The notes: a model not told the origin generated them from the letters alone. A DNA stretch of 64,000 nucleotides from Thetidibacter halocola (GCF_018224955.1 NZ_JAGTUU010000011.1:50738-114737), one strand, 5' to 3'; shown: positions 51,716 to 60,921, counted from the first letter of the stretch. A program made the numbers and translations.

Positions 51716-52117
51716 ATGCGACCGATCACAGACACATACGCGGTTTCCCCGCAAATCTCCGCCGAGGACATGCCCGCCATCAAGGCGGCGGGCATCACCA
51801 CGGTGATCTGCAACCGGCCCGATGCCGAGGTGCCGCCCAGCCACCAGGCGGCGGCGATCGGCGCGGCGGCCGAGGCAGAGGGGCTGGTCTTTCACGTCCT
51901 ACCGATCACGCACCAGACGCTGACGCCCGAGAACGTGGCGCGGCAGAAGGCGCTGATCGAGGGCGCGGGCGGGCCGGTTCTGGCCTATTGCGCCTCCGGT
52001 ACGCGCTCGACCATCGTCTGGGCACTGGGCCAGGCCGGCGAACGGCCGGCAGAGGAAATCATAGGTGCGGCGGCGCAAGCGGGCTACGACCTGAGCGGGC
52101 TGCGCGGCGCGCTCTGA
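51716..52117 (+). CDS. DUF442/TIGR01244 family protein (Blh N-domain-like sulfurtransferase/phosphatase fold)
   Basis: A 133-residue protein with a cysteine loop YCASGTRS (CX5R, cysteine-phosphatase/rhodanese-like) and the family start VSPQISAEDMPAIKAAGITTVICNRPD. In some bacteria this domain is fused to the N-terminus of Blh persulfide dioxygenase; here it is separate, as the last gene of the operon. A persulfide-handling sulfurtransferase role is the usual inference. Confidence 0.8.
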   Translation: MRPITDTYAVSPQISAEDMPAIKAAGITTVICNRPDAEVPPSHQAAAIGAAAEAEGLVFHVLPITHQTLTPENVARQKALIEGAGGPVLAYCASGTRSTIVWALGQAGERPAEEIIGAAAQAGYDLSGLRGAL

Positions 52118-52120
52118 TGC

Positions 52121-53317
52121 TCAGAGCTTGCTGAAATCGAAATCCATGTCGGCGGCGAAGGCCTCTTCGCCGCCGATATCGTTTCCGGCACCACCTCCGG
52201 CCTCGGCGGCAAACGCATCCTCGCCGCCCAGTTCGGAATCAAACTCTCCCATGTCGAAGGCGACGGCATCGGCGGCGAAGTCGATGGCGGGTTCGGCCGC
52301 TGCGTCGATATCGTCCATGTCAGCCTGGTCGATCCCGAAATCGTCGCCGCCGTCGAAACCGGCATCGGAGCCGGCATCGAAACTGCGCGTCGCCGCCGGT
52401 TGCGGCAGGGCGGCCTGCGCCGCCCGCGCGGCACCCGGCGTGGCACCCGCCTGCGCGGCGGGCCACGTGATGCGGAGCGCGCGCATCCCATGCATCTGGC
52501 CCAGCCGGCCACGCGCCACGACCTCGCCCCGGGCCGAGCGCAACTCGGCCTCGGCGGCGGCGGGCGACGGCAGGGGCAGCAGGTCGCCGGGGCGCAGGCG
52601 CTCGGCCTGCGACAGCGGAATCACGAGTCGTGCCAGCGCGCAGTCGAGGCGGACCGGCACGCGCAGCATCGCGTCCTCGTGCGGTCCGGGGCGGCCTTGC
52701 TGCGCCTCGGCCTGGGCCTGTCTTTGCGGGCGGTCGGGCAGGATCAGCGTAACGACACCACGCCGCCGGCCCAGTGCCAGGTCCAATTCGACCCGGAAGG
52801 CGCGATAGGCGGGCGCGTCCAGCAGCAGGCCCACGCCACGCGCATCCTCCATCATCGCACCGAAGCGATACCCCTCGACCTGCAAGCGCAGCGGATTCTG
52901 GTCGAGATAGGCGGCGAACCGTTCCAGCGCGTTGTCGATCAGCGGCGCGACCATAGCCGCATCCGTGGGTGACAGCGGCCGATCCTCGACCGGCATCGTG
53001 GTGACCTGCTGGATGGTCTGCACCTCGACGAGACCGGTCAGCACCTGGCGGTCGATCTCGGCCAGGCCGATCGCGCCTTCAGGCCCGTCTAGCAGGACGA
53101 TCAGCGTGTCCTGCCCCAGACCGCCCACGACGCCGTCCTGGTCGCGCATGTCGATCTGGACGGACTGGCCGACCAGCGCCAGGTCCCAGAGCACGTCCGC
53201 CGCGCGCGACAGCGCGCGCCGCAGCGCCTTGGCTGGCGACATGCCCCGTGCCTCGAAGGCACGTTGGGCCGCCTGTGCCTTGCGGCCCAAAACGTCCTGT
53301 CGCCCACCATCAGCCAT
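52121..53317 (-). CDS. FliM/FliN-family flagellar motor switch-like protein
   Basis: A 398-residue protein. Residues 1-~190 contain a FliM-like middle region (FEARGMSPAKALRRALSRA, LIDNALERFAAYLD). The segment ~218-290 resembles a FliN/SpoA domain (MLRVPVRLDCALARLVIPLSQAERLRPGDLLPL in two stretches, ending MRALRITW). It is followed by an Ala-rich linker and an Asp/Glu-rich low-complexity tail ending DMDFDFSKL. The architecture differs from canonical FliM and has no flagellar neighbours. It probably belongs to the C-ring or a paralogue, but this rests on weak motifs. Confidence 0.68.
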   Translation of the reverse strand: MADGGRQDVLGRKAQAAQRAFEARGMSPAKALRRALSRAADVLWDLALVGQSVQIDMRDQDGVVGGLGQDTLIVLLDGPEGAIGLAEIDRQVLTGLVEVQTIQQVTTMPVEDRPLSPTDAAMVAPLIDNALERFAAYLDQNPLRLQVEGYRFGAMMEDARGVGLLLDAPAYRAFRVELDLALGRRRGVVTLILPDRPQRQAQAEAQQGRPGPHEDAMLRVPVRLDCALARLVIPLSQAERLRPGDLLPLPSPAAAEAELRSARGEVVARGRLGQMHGMRALRITWPAAQAGATPGAARAAQAALPQPAATRSFDAGSDAGFDGGDDFGIDQADMDDIDAAAEPAIDFAADAVAFDMGEFDSELGGEDAFAAEAGGGAGNDIGGEEAFAADMDFDFSKL

Positions 53318-53424
53318 GCATGGAATCGCCTGTCCCGAACCCGTTTCAAAGTCTTGCCTTCGGGTTATGGGGTGATTTGGTTAAGGGGGCCTTTAGCGCG
53401 GCGGGAAATCCTTGCCGCGAGAAT

Positions 53425-56115
53425 TCACTGCGCCGCCAGTGCCAGGTCTGTCGGCAGCACCACGCGGAACGCCGCGCCGCCCTGCCCCGGCAGGTAGGAA
53501 ATCGTCCCGCCCAGCCGCACCATGATCTGCCGCGAGATCGCCAGGCCCAGCCCTGCGCCACCGGCCTTCTGCTCGCCCACGCGCGAGAATTTCTCGAAGA
53601 TCACGTCCTGCGCATCGGGAGCAACGCCGCTGCCATTGTCGATGAAGTCGATCACCACCCGGCCGACATCCCCGCGCACGCGAATCTCCAGCACCGGGTC
53701 GGGCGCGTCGCAGTATTTCCGCGCATTGGCGATCAGGTTGATGAAGACCTGGCTCAACCGGTCGATATCGGTGTAGAGCAACACCTCCTCATTGTCGCTG
53801 CGGCGGCGGATCGTCAGCGGCCCGGTCTCCTCGGCCGAGGCGGCGGCGGCGGCGCGGTCCAGCACGTCGGCTAGCATCCCATGCCGCAGGTTGAGGTTGA
53901 CCTGCCCGTTTTCCAGCACCGACAGGTCCAGCAGGTCGTCCAGCAGGCGCGTCAGGCGCAGCGCCTCATCATGGATGATCGAGGCATAGCGGGTCTGGTC
54001 GGATGGTCGCATGTCGGCACTGTCGCGCAGGATCTCGGAAAAGGCCCGGATCGAAGTCATGGGCGTGCGCAACTCGTGGCTGATCTGGCTCAGGAAGGCG
54101 TCCTTCTGCACCGACAGACGGGTGAGCTTCTCGTTCGCCTCGCGCAGCTGGCGGGCGGTGCGGGTCAGTTCCTGGCTCTGGGCCTCCAGCCGGGCCGAAT
54201 ATTCCATCATCTGCGCGGTCTCGTCCGCCACCGCCATCAGGTCCTGCACGGACACGGCGGCACCGCCGACGATCTGGCCGACCATCGCATGGGCCGTGGC
54301 CGCGCCCACCGCGCCCGACAGGCGCTTTTCCAGCACCTCGAGAAAGTCCGGCGTGGGATCGGGCAGGCTGCCCGACAGGCCCTGGCGCTGCGCCTCGGTC
54401 AGGAACAGGTCCTGCGCCTCGCGCGCGCCGAGGATGCGCTGGGTCATCACCATCAGGTCCTCGGCCTGGGCGGCGCTGGACGACCAGCTGCGCGCGCCCC
54501 CCCCGACATGGTCGGTGGTGACGAACTGTGCCCCTTGAAGGCGCTCTAGCGGTTGCGGAAAGCTGAGCAGCGAGACCGAGATGAAGACGACCGCGTTCAG
54601 GCTGAGGCTCCACAGCACGGTATGCAGCAGCGCGTCCAGCCCCTCGATCCCGAACAGCGCCTGCGGTCGCAGCCACGCGATCCCCAGCGGCCCCTGGTCG
54701 AACAGGTTCACTGGCAGCAGGGTCCCTGCACCGAAACTGGGCAGGAACAGCGTGTACATCCAGATGACGAAGCCCACCGACAGGCCCGCCAGCGCCCCGG
54801 CCCGCGTTGCGCCACGCCAGAAGATGCCGCCCAGCATCGCCGGCAGAACCTGCGCGACGCCGGTAAAGCTGACCAGGCCGATGGCCGACAACGCAGCCCC
54901 GCCGCCCGAGACGCTGTAATAGAGATAGCCCAGCAGCAGAACGCCCGCGATGGACAGCCGCCGGGACCGCAACACCACCTTGCGCACGTCGCCGGAAAAG
55001 CTGGCTGTGCCCTCGCGCAGGCGCAGCCAGATCGGCATGACGATGTGGTTCGAGACCATGGTCGACAGCGCGATGGCCGCGACGATCACCATGGAGGTGG
55101 CCGAACTGAACCCGCCGAGGAAGGACAGCACCGCCAGCCCCTCCTGCCCCGAAGCCAGCGGCAGGGTCAGCACGAACAGGTCGGGATTGGCGCCAGCGGG
55201 CAGGATCTCGAGCCCCGCCACCGCGATCGGCACGATGAACAGGCTCATCAACATGAGGTAAAGCGGAAAGGCCCAGGAGGCCATGCGCAGTTGCGCATCG
55301 CTGTCGTTCTCGACCACCATGACCTGGAACATGCGCGGCAGGCACAGGAAGGCCGCTGCCGACAGGAAGGTCAGCCCGGCCCAGCGCCCGCCGGAGACCT
55401 GCCATTCGCCCAGGGCCGAGGCGTCGATCCGCGCCAGCGTCTCGGTCACGCCGCCCATCAGCCCCCAGACGACGAAGATCCCCACCGCAAGCAGCGCGGC
55501 CAGCTTGACGATGGCCTCGACCGCGATGGCGGTGACGACACCATGGTGACGCTCGTTGGCGTCAAGATTGCGGGTGCCGAAGATCACCGTGAACACCGCC
55601 AGGCCCGCCGCCACCCAGAAGGCCGTCATCGTCTGGCTGTCCGCCACGACCGGCGCGGCCGGGTCGGCGTGGCGGAAGGCATCGACCGACAGAACCACCG
55701 ATTGCAACTGAAGCGCGATATAGGGCGTTGCGGCGATCACCGACAGGACGGTGACGCCGACACCCAGCAGGTTCGACTTGCCATAGCGGGACGAGATCAG
55801 GTCGGCGACCGAGGTGATGCGCTGGCTGCGGCCGATCCGCACCAGGCGGCGCAGGATCCAGAACCAGCCGATCAGCACCAGCGAGGGGCCGAGGTAGATG
55901 GTCAGGTATTCGAAGCCGCCGCGCACCGCCGTGCCCACCGCGCCGTAGAAGGTCCAGGCCGTGCAGTAGATCGACAGCGACAAGGTGTAGATGACCGGCG
56001 CCCGCAGCCAGGCACCGCGGCCGCGCCGCGCCGCACGCTCGGCGAAGAAGGCGACGGCAAAGAGGAATAGCACGTAGGCGACCGAGATGACCGCCAGCGC
56101 CTGCATCGCGATCAC
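53425..56115 (-). CDS. sodium/solute-symporter-coupled sensor histidine kinase (CbrA/CrbS-like)
   Basis: An 896-residue protein. Residues 1-~500 form an SSS/SLC5 symporter domain with about 13 helices (FLSAAAFLCLPRMFQVMVVEN, FLGGFSSATSMVIVAAIALSTMVSNH). A linker at ~530-650 is followed by HisKA with phospho-acceptor His ~680 in SHELRTPM, then HATPase_c with NLIANARKY, DNGSGV and GAGLGLAI. No PAS domain is obvious. CbrA controls catabolite use and CrbS controls acetyl-CoA synthetase in pseudomonads and vibrios. Proximity to acs suggests a CrbS-like role. It overlaps the upstream small-membrane gene by 4 bases; the receiver protein is two genes upstream. Confidence 0.87.
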   Translation of the reverse strand: MIAMQALAVISVAYVLFLFAVAFFAERAARRGRGAWLRAPVIYTLSLSIYCTAWTFYGAVGTAVRGGFEYLTIYLGPSLVLIGWFWILRRLVRIGRSQRITSVADLISSRYGKSNLLGVGVTVLSVIAATPYIALQLQSVVLSVDAFRHADPAAPVVADSQTMTAFWVAAGLAVFTVIFGTRNLDANERHHGVVTAIAVEAIVKLAALLAVGIFVVWGLMGGVTETLARIDASALGEWQVSGGRWAGLTFLSAAAFLCLPRMFQVMVVENDSDAQLRMASWAFPLYLMLMSLFIVPIAVAGLEILPAGANPDLFVLTLPLASGQEGLAVLSFLGGFSSATSMVIVAAIALSTMVSNHIVMPIWLRLREGTASFSGDVRKVVLRSRRLSIAGVLLLGYLYYSVSGGGAALSAIGLVSFTGVAQVLPAMLGGIFWRGATRAGALAGLSVGFVIWMYTLFLPSFGAGTLLPVNLFDQGPLGIAWLRPQALFGIEGLDALLHTVLWSLSLNAVVFISVSLLSFPQPLERLQGAQFVTTDHVGGGARSWSSSAAQAEDLMVMTQRILGAREAQDLFLTEAQRQGLSGSLPDPTPDFLEVLEKRLSGAVGAATAHAMVGQIVGGAAVSVQDLMAVADETAQMMEYSARLEAQSQELTRTARQLREANEKLTRLSVQKDAFLSQISHELRTPMTSIRAFSEILRDSADMRPSDQTRYASIIHDEALRLTRLLDDLLDLSVLENGQVNLNLRHGMLADVLDRAAAAASAEETGPLTIRRRSDNEEVLLYTDIDRLSQVFINLIANARKYCDAPDPVLEIRVRGDVGRVVIDFIDNGSGVAPDAQDVIFEKFSRVGEQKAGGAGLGLAISRQIMVRLGGTISYLPGQGGAAFRVVLPTDLALAAQ

Positions 56116-56414
56116 GGTTCGTCATCCTCGTCGGCCAGCGGGTCTGGCACGGCGGCGCCGCGGTCGGTCGCGTTCATCGCCGAGACCAGCGCCCCCGCCA
56201 CGATCACCAGACCCGCCCAGACCGTGAACAGGAAGACCAGCGCGCCGCTGGCCGAGACCGCCTCGGTGTTGAGCGGCCAGAGCAGCGGCACCATCCACAG
56301 CAGCAGCCCCAGCACCGGCAGGGCGCGGGCCGCGTCGCGCAGGCGCCGGCGGCGATAGGTCTCGCGGGCGACGAACAGCGGCCGCGCGCGCCGGGCCGGG
56401 CCCTCGGCACTCAT
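56112..56414 (-). CDS. small two-helix membrane protein in two-component operon
   Basis: A 100-residue protein with a basic N-terminus (ARRARPLFVARETYRRRRLRD), two helices (ALPVLGLLLWMVPLLWP and ALVFLFTVWAGLVIVAGALV) and an acidic tail DPLADEDDEP. It overlaps the response regulator and the kinase by 4 bases on each side, so it is tightly co-expressed. The topology resembles accessory proteins found beside SSS-family transporters (for example DUF485 next to actP), but I cannot assign it to that family. Confidence 0.7.
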   Translation of the reverse strand: MSAEGPARRARPLFVARETYRRRRLRDAARALPVLGLLLWMVPLLWPLNTEAVSASGALVFLFTVWAGLVIVAGALVSAMNATDRGAAVPDPLADEDDEP

Positions 56415-56779
56415 GTCGGGATCAGCGCCCGCACGGCGTCGAGCACCTCGGAATTGCTGAAGGGCTTGGTCATGAAACGGCTTACGCCCGCGCGCTCCGC
56501 CAGTTCGCGGTCGCGCGACTGGCCGCGCGCGGTCAGCATCAGCACCGGCACCGCCGAGGTGGCCGGATCGTCGCGCAGGTCGCGCAGGATGTCATAGCCC
56601 GAGCGGCCCGGCAACATCACGTCGAGGATCACGACGTCGGGCGCCTTCGCGCGCACCACGTCTACGGCGTCGACGCCGTTGGAATGCGTGTCGACCCGCC
56701 AGCCATCCCGCGACAGGATGAAACTGATCGCCTCTATGATGTTGGGCTCGTCCTCGATCACCAGAACATGTCCGGCCAT
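56411..56779 (-). CDS. receiver-only response regulator
   Basis: A 122-residue single REC domain. Acidic pocket IEDE, phospho-acceptor Asp in VVILDVMLPG (~residue 52), Thr in MLTARG and Lys in MTKPF are all present. There is no DNA-binding output domain, unlike CrbR or CbrB. The ATG at 56779 follows GGAGGGGG; the extension to 56857 is rejected. It is operonic with the small membrane protein and histidine kinase (4-bp overlaps), so phosphorylation by that kinase is likely and the output must pass through a protein partner. Confidence 0.87.
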   Translation of the reverse strand: MAGHVLVIEDEPNIIEAISFILSRDGWRVDTHSNGVDAVDVVRAKAPDVVILDVMLPGRSGYDILRDLRDDPATSAVPVLMLTARGQSRDRELAERAGVSRFMTKPFSNSEVLDAVRALIPT

Positions 56780-56885
56780 CCGCCCCCTCCCTATCGTGCC
56801 GGACCGGGCGCCTGCGCGCTCCTGATCTTCCCACCGGCCCTCGGACATTACGGACAAAAATCCGGTCCGTCAAAAGGCAGATGCA

Positions 56886-58187
56886 TCAATCGATGCCGGC
56901 CACGACCGAAGGCTCGCGGCGCACCGGGCAGGCCTTGCGCGGGCAGATGCGGCAGGTGACGCCCACGGGCTGCACCTCTTGCGGGCGCTGGTCACGCGGC
57001 AAGGCGCGCAGCAGCATGTGCGCGTCGTATTGCGGGTCGGCGTTCACGGCGATCGGGCCGCGCGGCACGGCCAACGCCTCGGCCCGGACCCCTTCGCCGG
57101 GGCGGCCGGCCTGGGCGATGGCCTGCGCGATGATGACCATCGGGCGGTTCAGCGCGCGGTAGAGCGGCCAGAGCGGACAGGCCGCCCCGATCCGGGGCAG
57201 CGCGAATTCCGGCAGCGGCTTGCGATAGCTGAGCACGCCCGAGGGGTCGCAGATCACCAGGCCCACGGGCTCTGGCAGAAGATCCTCTGGCAGCGCCGCA
57301 AGACGGCGCATGACCAGCGCCGGATCGGTCCCCAGCGCCTGCGCCAGTGCCGCCGGATCGGGGCCCAGACGGGTGACGGCATCGGCCAGCCGATCGGCGG
57401 GCAGCGCCGCGGCATCCGCGGCATAGCGGTTGAGGAACTGCCGCAGCAGGCTGCGCCCTGCGGTGGACAGGCCCTGCCCGATCCGGTCCAGCGCCTGCGC
57501 GACCGAACCGCCCTGTTCCAGGTCGGGGACATGATGGCCCTCGGCCTCGAGCGCATTGTCCATTTCCTCCTGCGGCGTGCCGGTCTCGGTCACCGTCTCT
57601 CCGTCGGCCTCGAGAAAGGTGACCAGGGCGCGGCTTGTTTCGGCCAGCCGGCCGCTGTCCTCGAAGATGTTGCGCAGAAAACGTTTCTGCCATTCCGGCT
57701 CGACCTCGCCGGGTTCCGTAAGGATCGTCGCGGTCGAGCGGATGGCGGTCACGGTCGACAGCATCTCGTGCAGCGAGGCCGCCAGGTGCGGGTCATGCGT
57801 CAGGCGGTCGTTCAGGGTCTCGACCATGCGCTCCAGCGCGGCGATCCGCGTCCGGCCGTCGGCCAGCAACTGTGCCCAGCCCGGAAAACGTCCGGCAAAT
57901 TCGTCGACGCGGTCCAGTTCGGCCGCCGCCTGCGGCACCGCGATCGCCGCCTCGCGCAGCGTCGCGATCATCGCCGCGCCCGCCCCCTCGGTCAGGGCCG
58001 AGGGTTCGACGCCCAGGATCTCGGCGATGTCGACCAGCAGCTTGCCACCGATTCTGCGGCGGTTGTGCTCGATCAGGTTGAGGTAGGAGGCCGAGATCCC
58101 CGCCTGCCGTGCTAGGTCGGCCTGCTTCATGCGCCGCGCGACGCGCCTTTCGCGAATCCGCGAGCCGGTGAGTGTGTCCTGGGCCAT
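56886..58187 (-). CDS. XRE-family regulator of short-chain fatty acid metabolism (ScfR-like)
   Basis: A 433-residue regulator with N-terminal HTH (RIRERRVARRMKQADLARQAGISASYLNLIEHNRRRIGG in pieces), a long helical middle, and the C-terminal domain of the ScfR/RamB/PrpR-like group. The latter ends with a cysteine cluster CRICPRKACPVRREPS resembling those of acyl-CoA-sensing members. Such proteins control glyoxylate, methylcitrate and acetate genes. It is divergent from the liv-acs operon (217-bp shared region) and precedes the receiver/kinase genes by 106 bp on the same strand, so it may control both. Confidence 0.85.
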   Translation of the reverse strand: MAQDTLTGSRIRERRVARRMKQADLARQAGISASYLNLIEHNRRRIGGKLLVDIAEILGVEPSALTEGAGAAMIATLREAAIAVPQAAAELDRVDEFAGRFPGWAQLLADGRTRIAALERMVETLNDRLTHDPHLAASLHEMLSTVTAIRSTATILTEPGEVEPEWQKRFLRNIFEDSGRLAETSRALVTFLEADGETVTETGTPQEEMDNALEAEGHHVPDLEQGGSVAQALDRIGQGLSTAGRSLLRQFLNRYAADAAALPADRLADAVTRLGPDPAALAQALGTDPALVMRRLAALPEDLLPEPVGLVICDPSGVLSYRKPLPEFALPRIGAACPLWPLYRALNRPMVIIAQAIAQAGRPGEGVRAEALAVPRGPIAVNADPQYDAHMLLRALPRDQRPQEVQPVGVTCRICPRKACPVRREPSVVAGID

Positions 58188-58259
58188 GACGCTTTCTTAT
58201 TCCGAATCAACGCGTTTCTGCGGCGCAACATAAAACTGTTTACAGAATACCACCGTGCA

Positions 58260-58297
58260 CTTTTCAGATATTTACAAAAAAAGCGTTTGATGAAAAG
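58260..58297. promoter_or_regulatory. inverted repeat in the ScfR/liv divergent region
   Basis: CTTTTCA (58260-58266) and TGAAAAG (58291-58297) flank an A-rich stretch containing two TTTACA sequences (one just upstream at 58239-58245 region). This AT-rich 217-bp region must hold both divergent promoters. Candidate ScfR site; low certainty. Confidence 0.35.
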
Positions 58298-58404
58298 AGT
58301 TTGTTGCCAGCTTTTCCATTTCCCTGCGATAGTGCCTTTGCATCCAAGATGCACGTCGCGCGGCCTGGAGACCCGCGCGTCGTTCCATGAAATGGGAGGA
58401 TTAC

Positions 58405-59787
58405 ATGTCCAAGACCAACGTGACACGCCGCGGCGTGCTCAAGTCCGGTGCGGTCGCCGGTGCGGGCGTCGCGCTGCCGACGATCTTCACCGCATCGTCC
58501 GCCAGCGCCTATACCAACGAACCGACCGGCGACACCGTGACGCTGGGCTTCAACGTTCCGCAGACCGGCCCCTATGCCGACGAGGGCGCAGACGAACTGC
58601 GCGCCTTCGAACTGGCGGTCGAGCATCTGAACGGCACCGGCGCCGACAACGGCATGCTGGAAACGTTCAAGTACGCCGACGGCTCGGGCACCGTGCTGAA
58701 AGGCAACGGCATCCTCGGCAAGAAGGTCCAGTTCGTCAGCGGCGACACGCAGACCAAGTCGGACGCCGCCCGCGCATCGGCCAAGTCGATGATCGAGAAG
58801 GACGGCGCGATCATGATCACCGGCGGCTCGTCCTCGGGCGTGGCCGTGGCCGTGCAGGCGCTCTGCCAGGAAGCCGGCGTGATCTTCATGGCGGGCCTGA
58901 CCCATGCCAACGACACCACGGGCAAGGACAAGCGGGCCAACGGCTTCCGCCACTTCTTCAACTCGTACATGTCCGGCGCGGCCCTCGCTCCGGTTCTTGC
59001 CAAAGCCTATGGCGGCGACCGCAAGGCCTATCACCTGACCGCCGACTACAACTGGGGCTACACGACCGAGGAAGCGATCCGCGCCTCGACCGAAGCCATG
59101 GGCTGGGAAACCGTCGCAGCGGTCAAGACCCCGCTTACCCAGACCGACTTCTCGTCCTACATCGCGCCGGTCCTGAACTCGGGCGCAGACGTGCTGGTGC
59201 TCAACCACTACGGCGGGAACATGGTGAACTCGCTCACCAACGCCGTGCAGTTCGGCCTGCGCGCTGCCGAAGCCAACGGCAAGAAGTTCGAGATCGTCGT
59301 CCCGCTGTATTCCGAGCTGATGGCGCGCGGCGCCGGCTCGAACATCGCCGGCATCCTCGGCTCGCAGAACTGGGACTGGAAACTCGAGAACATCCTGGGC
59401 TCGCGCTATTCCGGCACCAACGCCTTCGTGCAGTCCTTCGGCACCAAGTACGGCTTCCCGCCGTCGCAGGCAGCTCACACCTGCTACGTGCAGACGCTGC
59501 TGTATGCGGATGCCGTCGAGCGCGCCGGCTCGTTCGAGCCCTGCGCAGTCGTCGCGGCACTGGAAGGCTTCGAGTTCGACGGCCTGGGCAATGGTCCGAC
59601 GCTGTATCGCGCCGATGACCACCAGTGCTTCAAGGACGTCGTCGTGGTGCGCGGCAAGGAGAACCCCGAGAACGAGTTCGACCTCGTCGAAATCGTCGAG
59701 GTCACCCCGGTCGAGCAGGTCACCTATGCGCCCGACCACCCGCAGTTCGCGGGCGGCGCGCTGGGCAGCTGCAACAACGGCGCCTGA
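58405..59787 (+). CDS. Liv-type ABC transporter substrate-binding protein, Tat signal
   Basis: A 460-residue periplasmic type-1 binding protein (LivJ/UrtA/AmiC fold). The twin-arginine signal TRRGVLKSGAVAGAG is followed by GFNVPQTGPYADEGADELRAFELAV, the usual start of this family. Its body contains FMAGLTHANDTTG and GWGYTT-like NWGYTTEEAI. The ATG at 58405 follows GGGAGG. It heads the transporter operon that leads into acs, and a strong hairpin follows it. Ligand unknown; a short-chain carboxylate or amide is inferred from the acs linkage and ScfR. Confidence 0.88.
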   Translation: MSKTNVTRRGVLKSGAVAGAGVALPTIFTASSASAYTNEPTGDTVTLGFNVPQTGPYADEGADELRAFELAVEHLNGTGADNGMLETFKYADGSGTVLKGNGILGKKVQFVSGDTQTKSDAARASAKSMIEKDGAIMITGGSSSGVAVAVQALCQEAGVIFMAGLTHANDTTGKDKRANGFRHFFNSYMSGAALAPVLAKAYGGDRKAYHLTADYNWGYTTEEAIRASTEAMGWETVAAVKTPLTQTDFSSYIAPVLNSGADVLVLNHYGGNMVNSLTNAVQFGLRAAEANGKKFEIVVPLYSELMARGAGSNIAGILGSQNWDWKLENILGSRYSGTNAFVQSFGTKYGFPPSQAAHTCYVQTLLYADAVERAGSFEPCAVVAALEGFEFDGLGNGPTLYRADDHQCFKDVVVVRGKENPENEFDLVEIVEVTPVEQVTYAPDHPQFAGGALGSCNNGA

Positions 59788-59793
59788 TCGCCG

Positions 59794-59821
59794 AAGGGTG
59801 GGCCGCAAGGCCCACCCTTTT
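59794..59821 (+). terminator. strong stem-loop after the Liv-type binding protein
   Basis: A perfect 11-bp stem AAGGGTGGGCC / GGCCCACCCTT with GCAA tetraloop followed by TT is an intrinsic-terminator-like structure inside the operon. It probably lets part of the transcripts end after the binding-protein gene. Confidence 0.75.
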
Positions 59822-59886
59822 CGCCGTCGCAGCGGCCCCCAAGGGGCGGCCGACGGGCAATTTTCACTTCGCAACAGGGTGGGATC

Positions 59887-60918
59887 ATGGACGCACTAAT
59901 CCTCCAAATCCTGAACGGGCTCGACAAGGGCTCGGCCTATGCGCTGATCGCGCTGGGACTGACACTGATTTTCGGCACGCTGGGCGTGGTGAACTTCGCC
60001 CATGGGGCGCTGTTCATGATCGGCGCCTTCTGCGCGGTCACGCTCAACAAGATCCTGACCCTGTCGCACACCGTCGTCGACGAGACGCGAAAGAACTTCC
60101 TCGGTCAGCCGATGGAACTCCAGGTGCCTTACGTCTACGACCTGTTCGGTGAGGACATGGGCAACACGATCATCGACTGGTCGGTGCCGATGGCCATCCT
60201 CTTCGCCATCCCGGTGATGGTCCTGGTCGGCGTGGTGATGGAACGCGGTCTGATCAAGTACTTCTACAAGCGTCCCCATGCCGACCAGATCCTTGTGACC
60301 TTCGGCCTGGCCATCGTGCTTCAGGAAGTCATCAAGTATTTCTACGGCGCGAACCCGATCCCGACGCCCGCCCCCTCGGCCTTTACCGGCTCGTTCGATT
60401 TCGGCGCGCTGATCGGCTTCGACGCGAACACGATCATCTATCCCTACTGGCGCCTCGTCTACTTTGCCTTCGCCGCCATGATCATCGGCGCGGTCTTTGC
60501 CTTCCTGCAATTCACCACCTTCGGGATGGTGGTCCGTGCCGGCATGGCCGACCGTGAGACCGTGGGCCTGCTGGGGATCAACATCGACAAGCGTTTCACC
60601 ATCATGTTCGGCCTCGCGGCCGCGGTAGCCGGCCTTGCGGGGGTGATGTATGTCCCGATCAACCCACCGAACTATCACATGGGGATGGATTTCCTCGTGC
60701 TGTCCTTCGTCGTGGTCGTGGTCGGCGGCATGGGATCGCTGCCGGGCGCCGTCCTGGCCGGGTTCCTGCTGGGCATCCTCGAAAGCTTCGCCTCGATGAA
60801 GGAGGTGATCGACATCATCCCCGGCATCAACCAGATCATCATCTACCTGGTGGCGATCATCATCCTGCTGACCCGTCCGAGGGGCCTCATGGGCCGCAAG
60901 GGCGTGATGGAGTCCTAA
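59887..60918 (+). CDS. livH: Liv-type ABC transporter permease (LivH)
   Basis: A 343-residue permease starting ILQILNGLDKGSAYALIALGLTLIFGTLGVVNFAHGALFMIGA, the LivH signature (shown here only to identify TM1-TM2). C-terminal VVVVGGMGSLPGAVLAGFLLGILES is also typical. Compared with E. coli LivH (308 aa) it carries about 35 extra residues between TM2 and TM3 (DETRKNFLGQPMELQVPYVY), a hydrophilic loop. It forms the channel with LivM, 3 bp downstream. Confidence 0.9.
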   Translation: MDALILQILNGLDKGSAYALIALGLTLIFGTLGVVNFAHGALFMIGAFCAVTLNKILTLSHTVVDETRKNFLGQPMELQVPYVYDLFGEDMGNTIIDWSVPMAILFAIPVMVLVGVVMERGLIKYFYKRPHADQILVTFGLAIVLQEVIKYFYGANPIPTPAPSAFTGSFDFGALIGFDANTIIYPYWRLVYFAFAAMIIGAVFAFLQFTTFGMVVRAGMADRETVGLLGINIDKRFTIMFGLAAAVAGLAGVMYVPINPPNYHMGMDFLVLSFVVVVVGGMGSLPGAVLAGFLLGILESFASMKEVIDIIPGINQIIIYLVAIIILLTRPRGLMGRKGVMES

Positions 60919-60921
60919 GCC

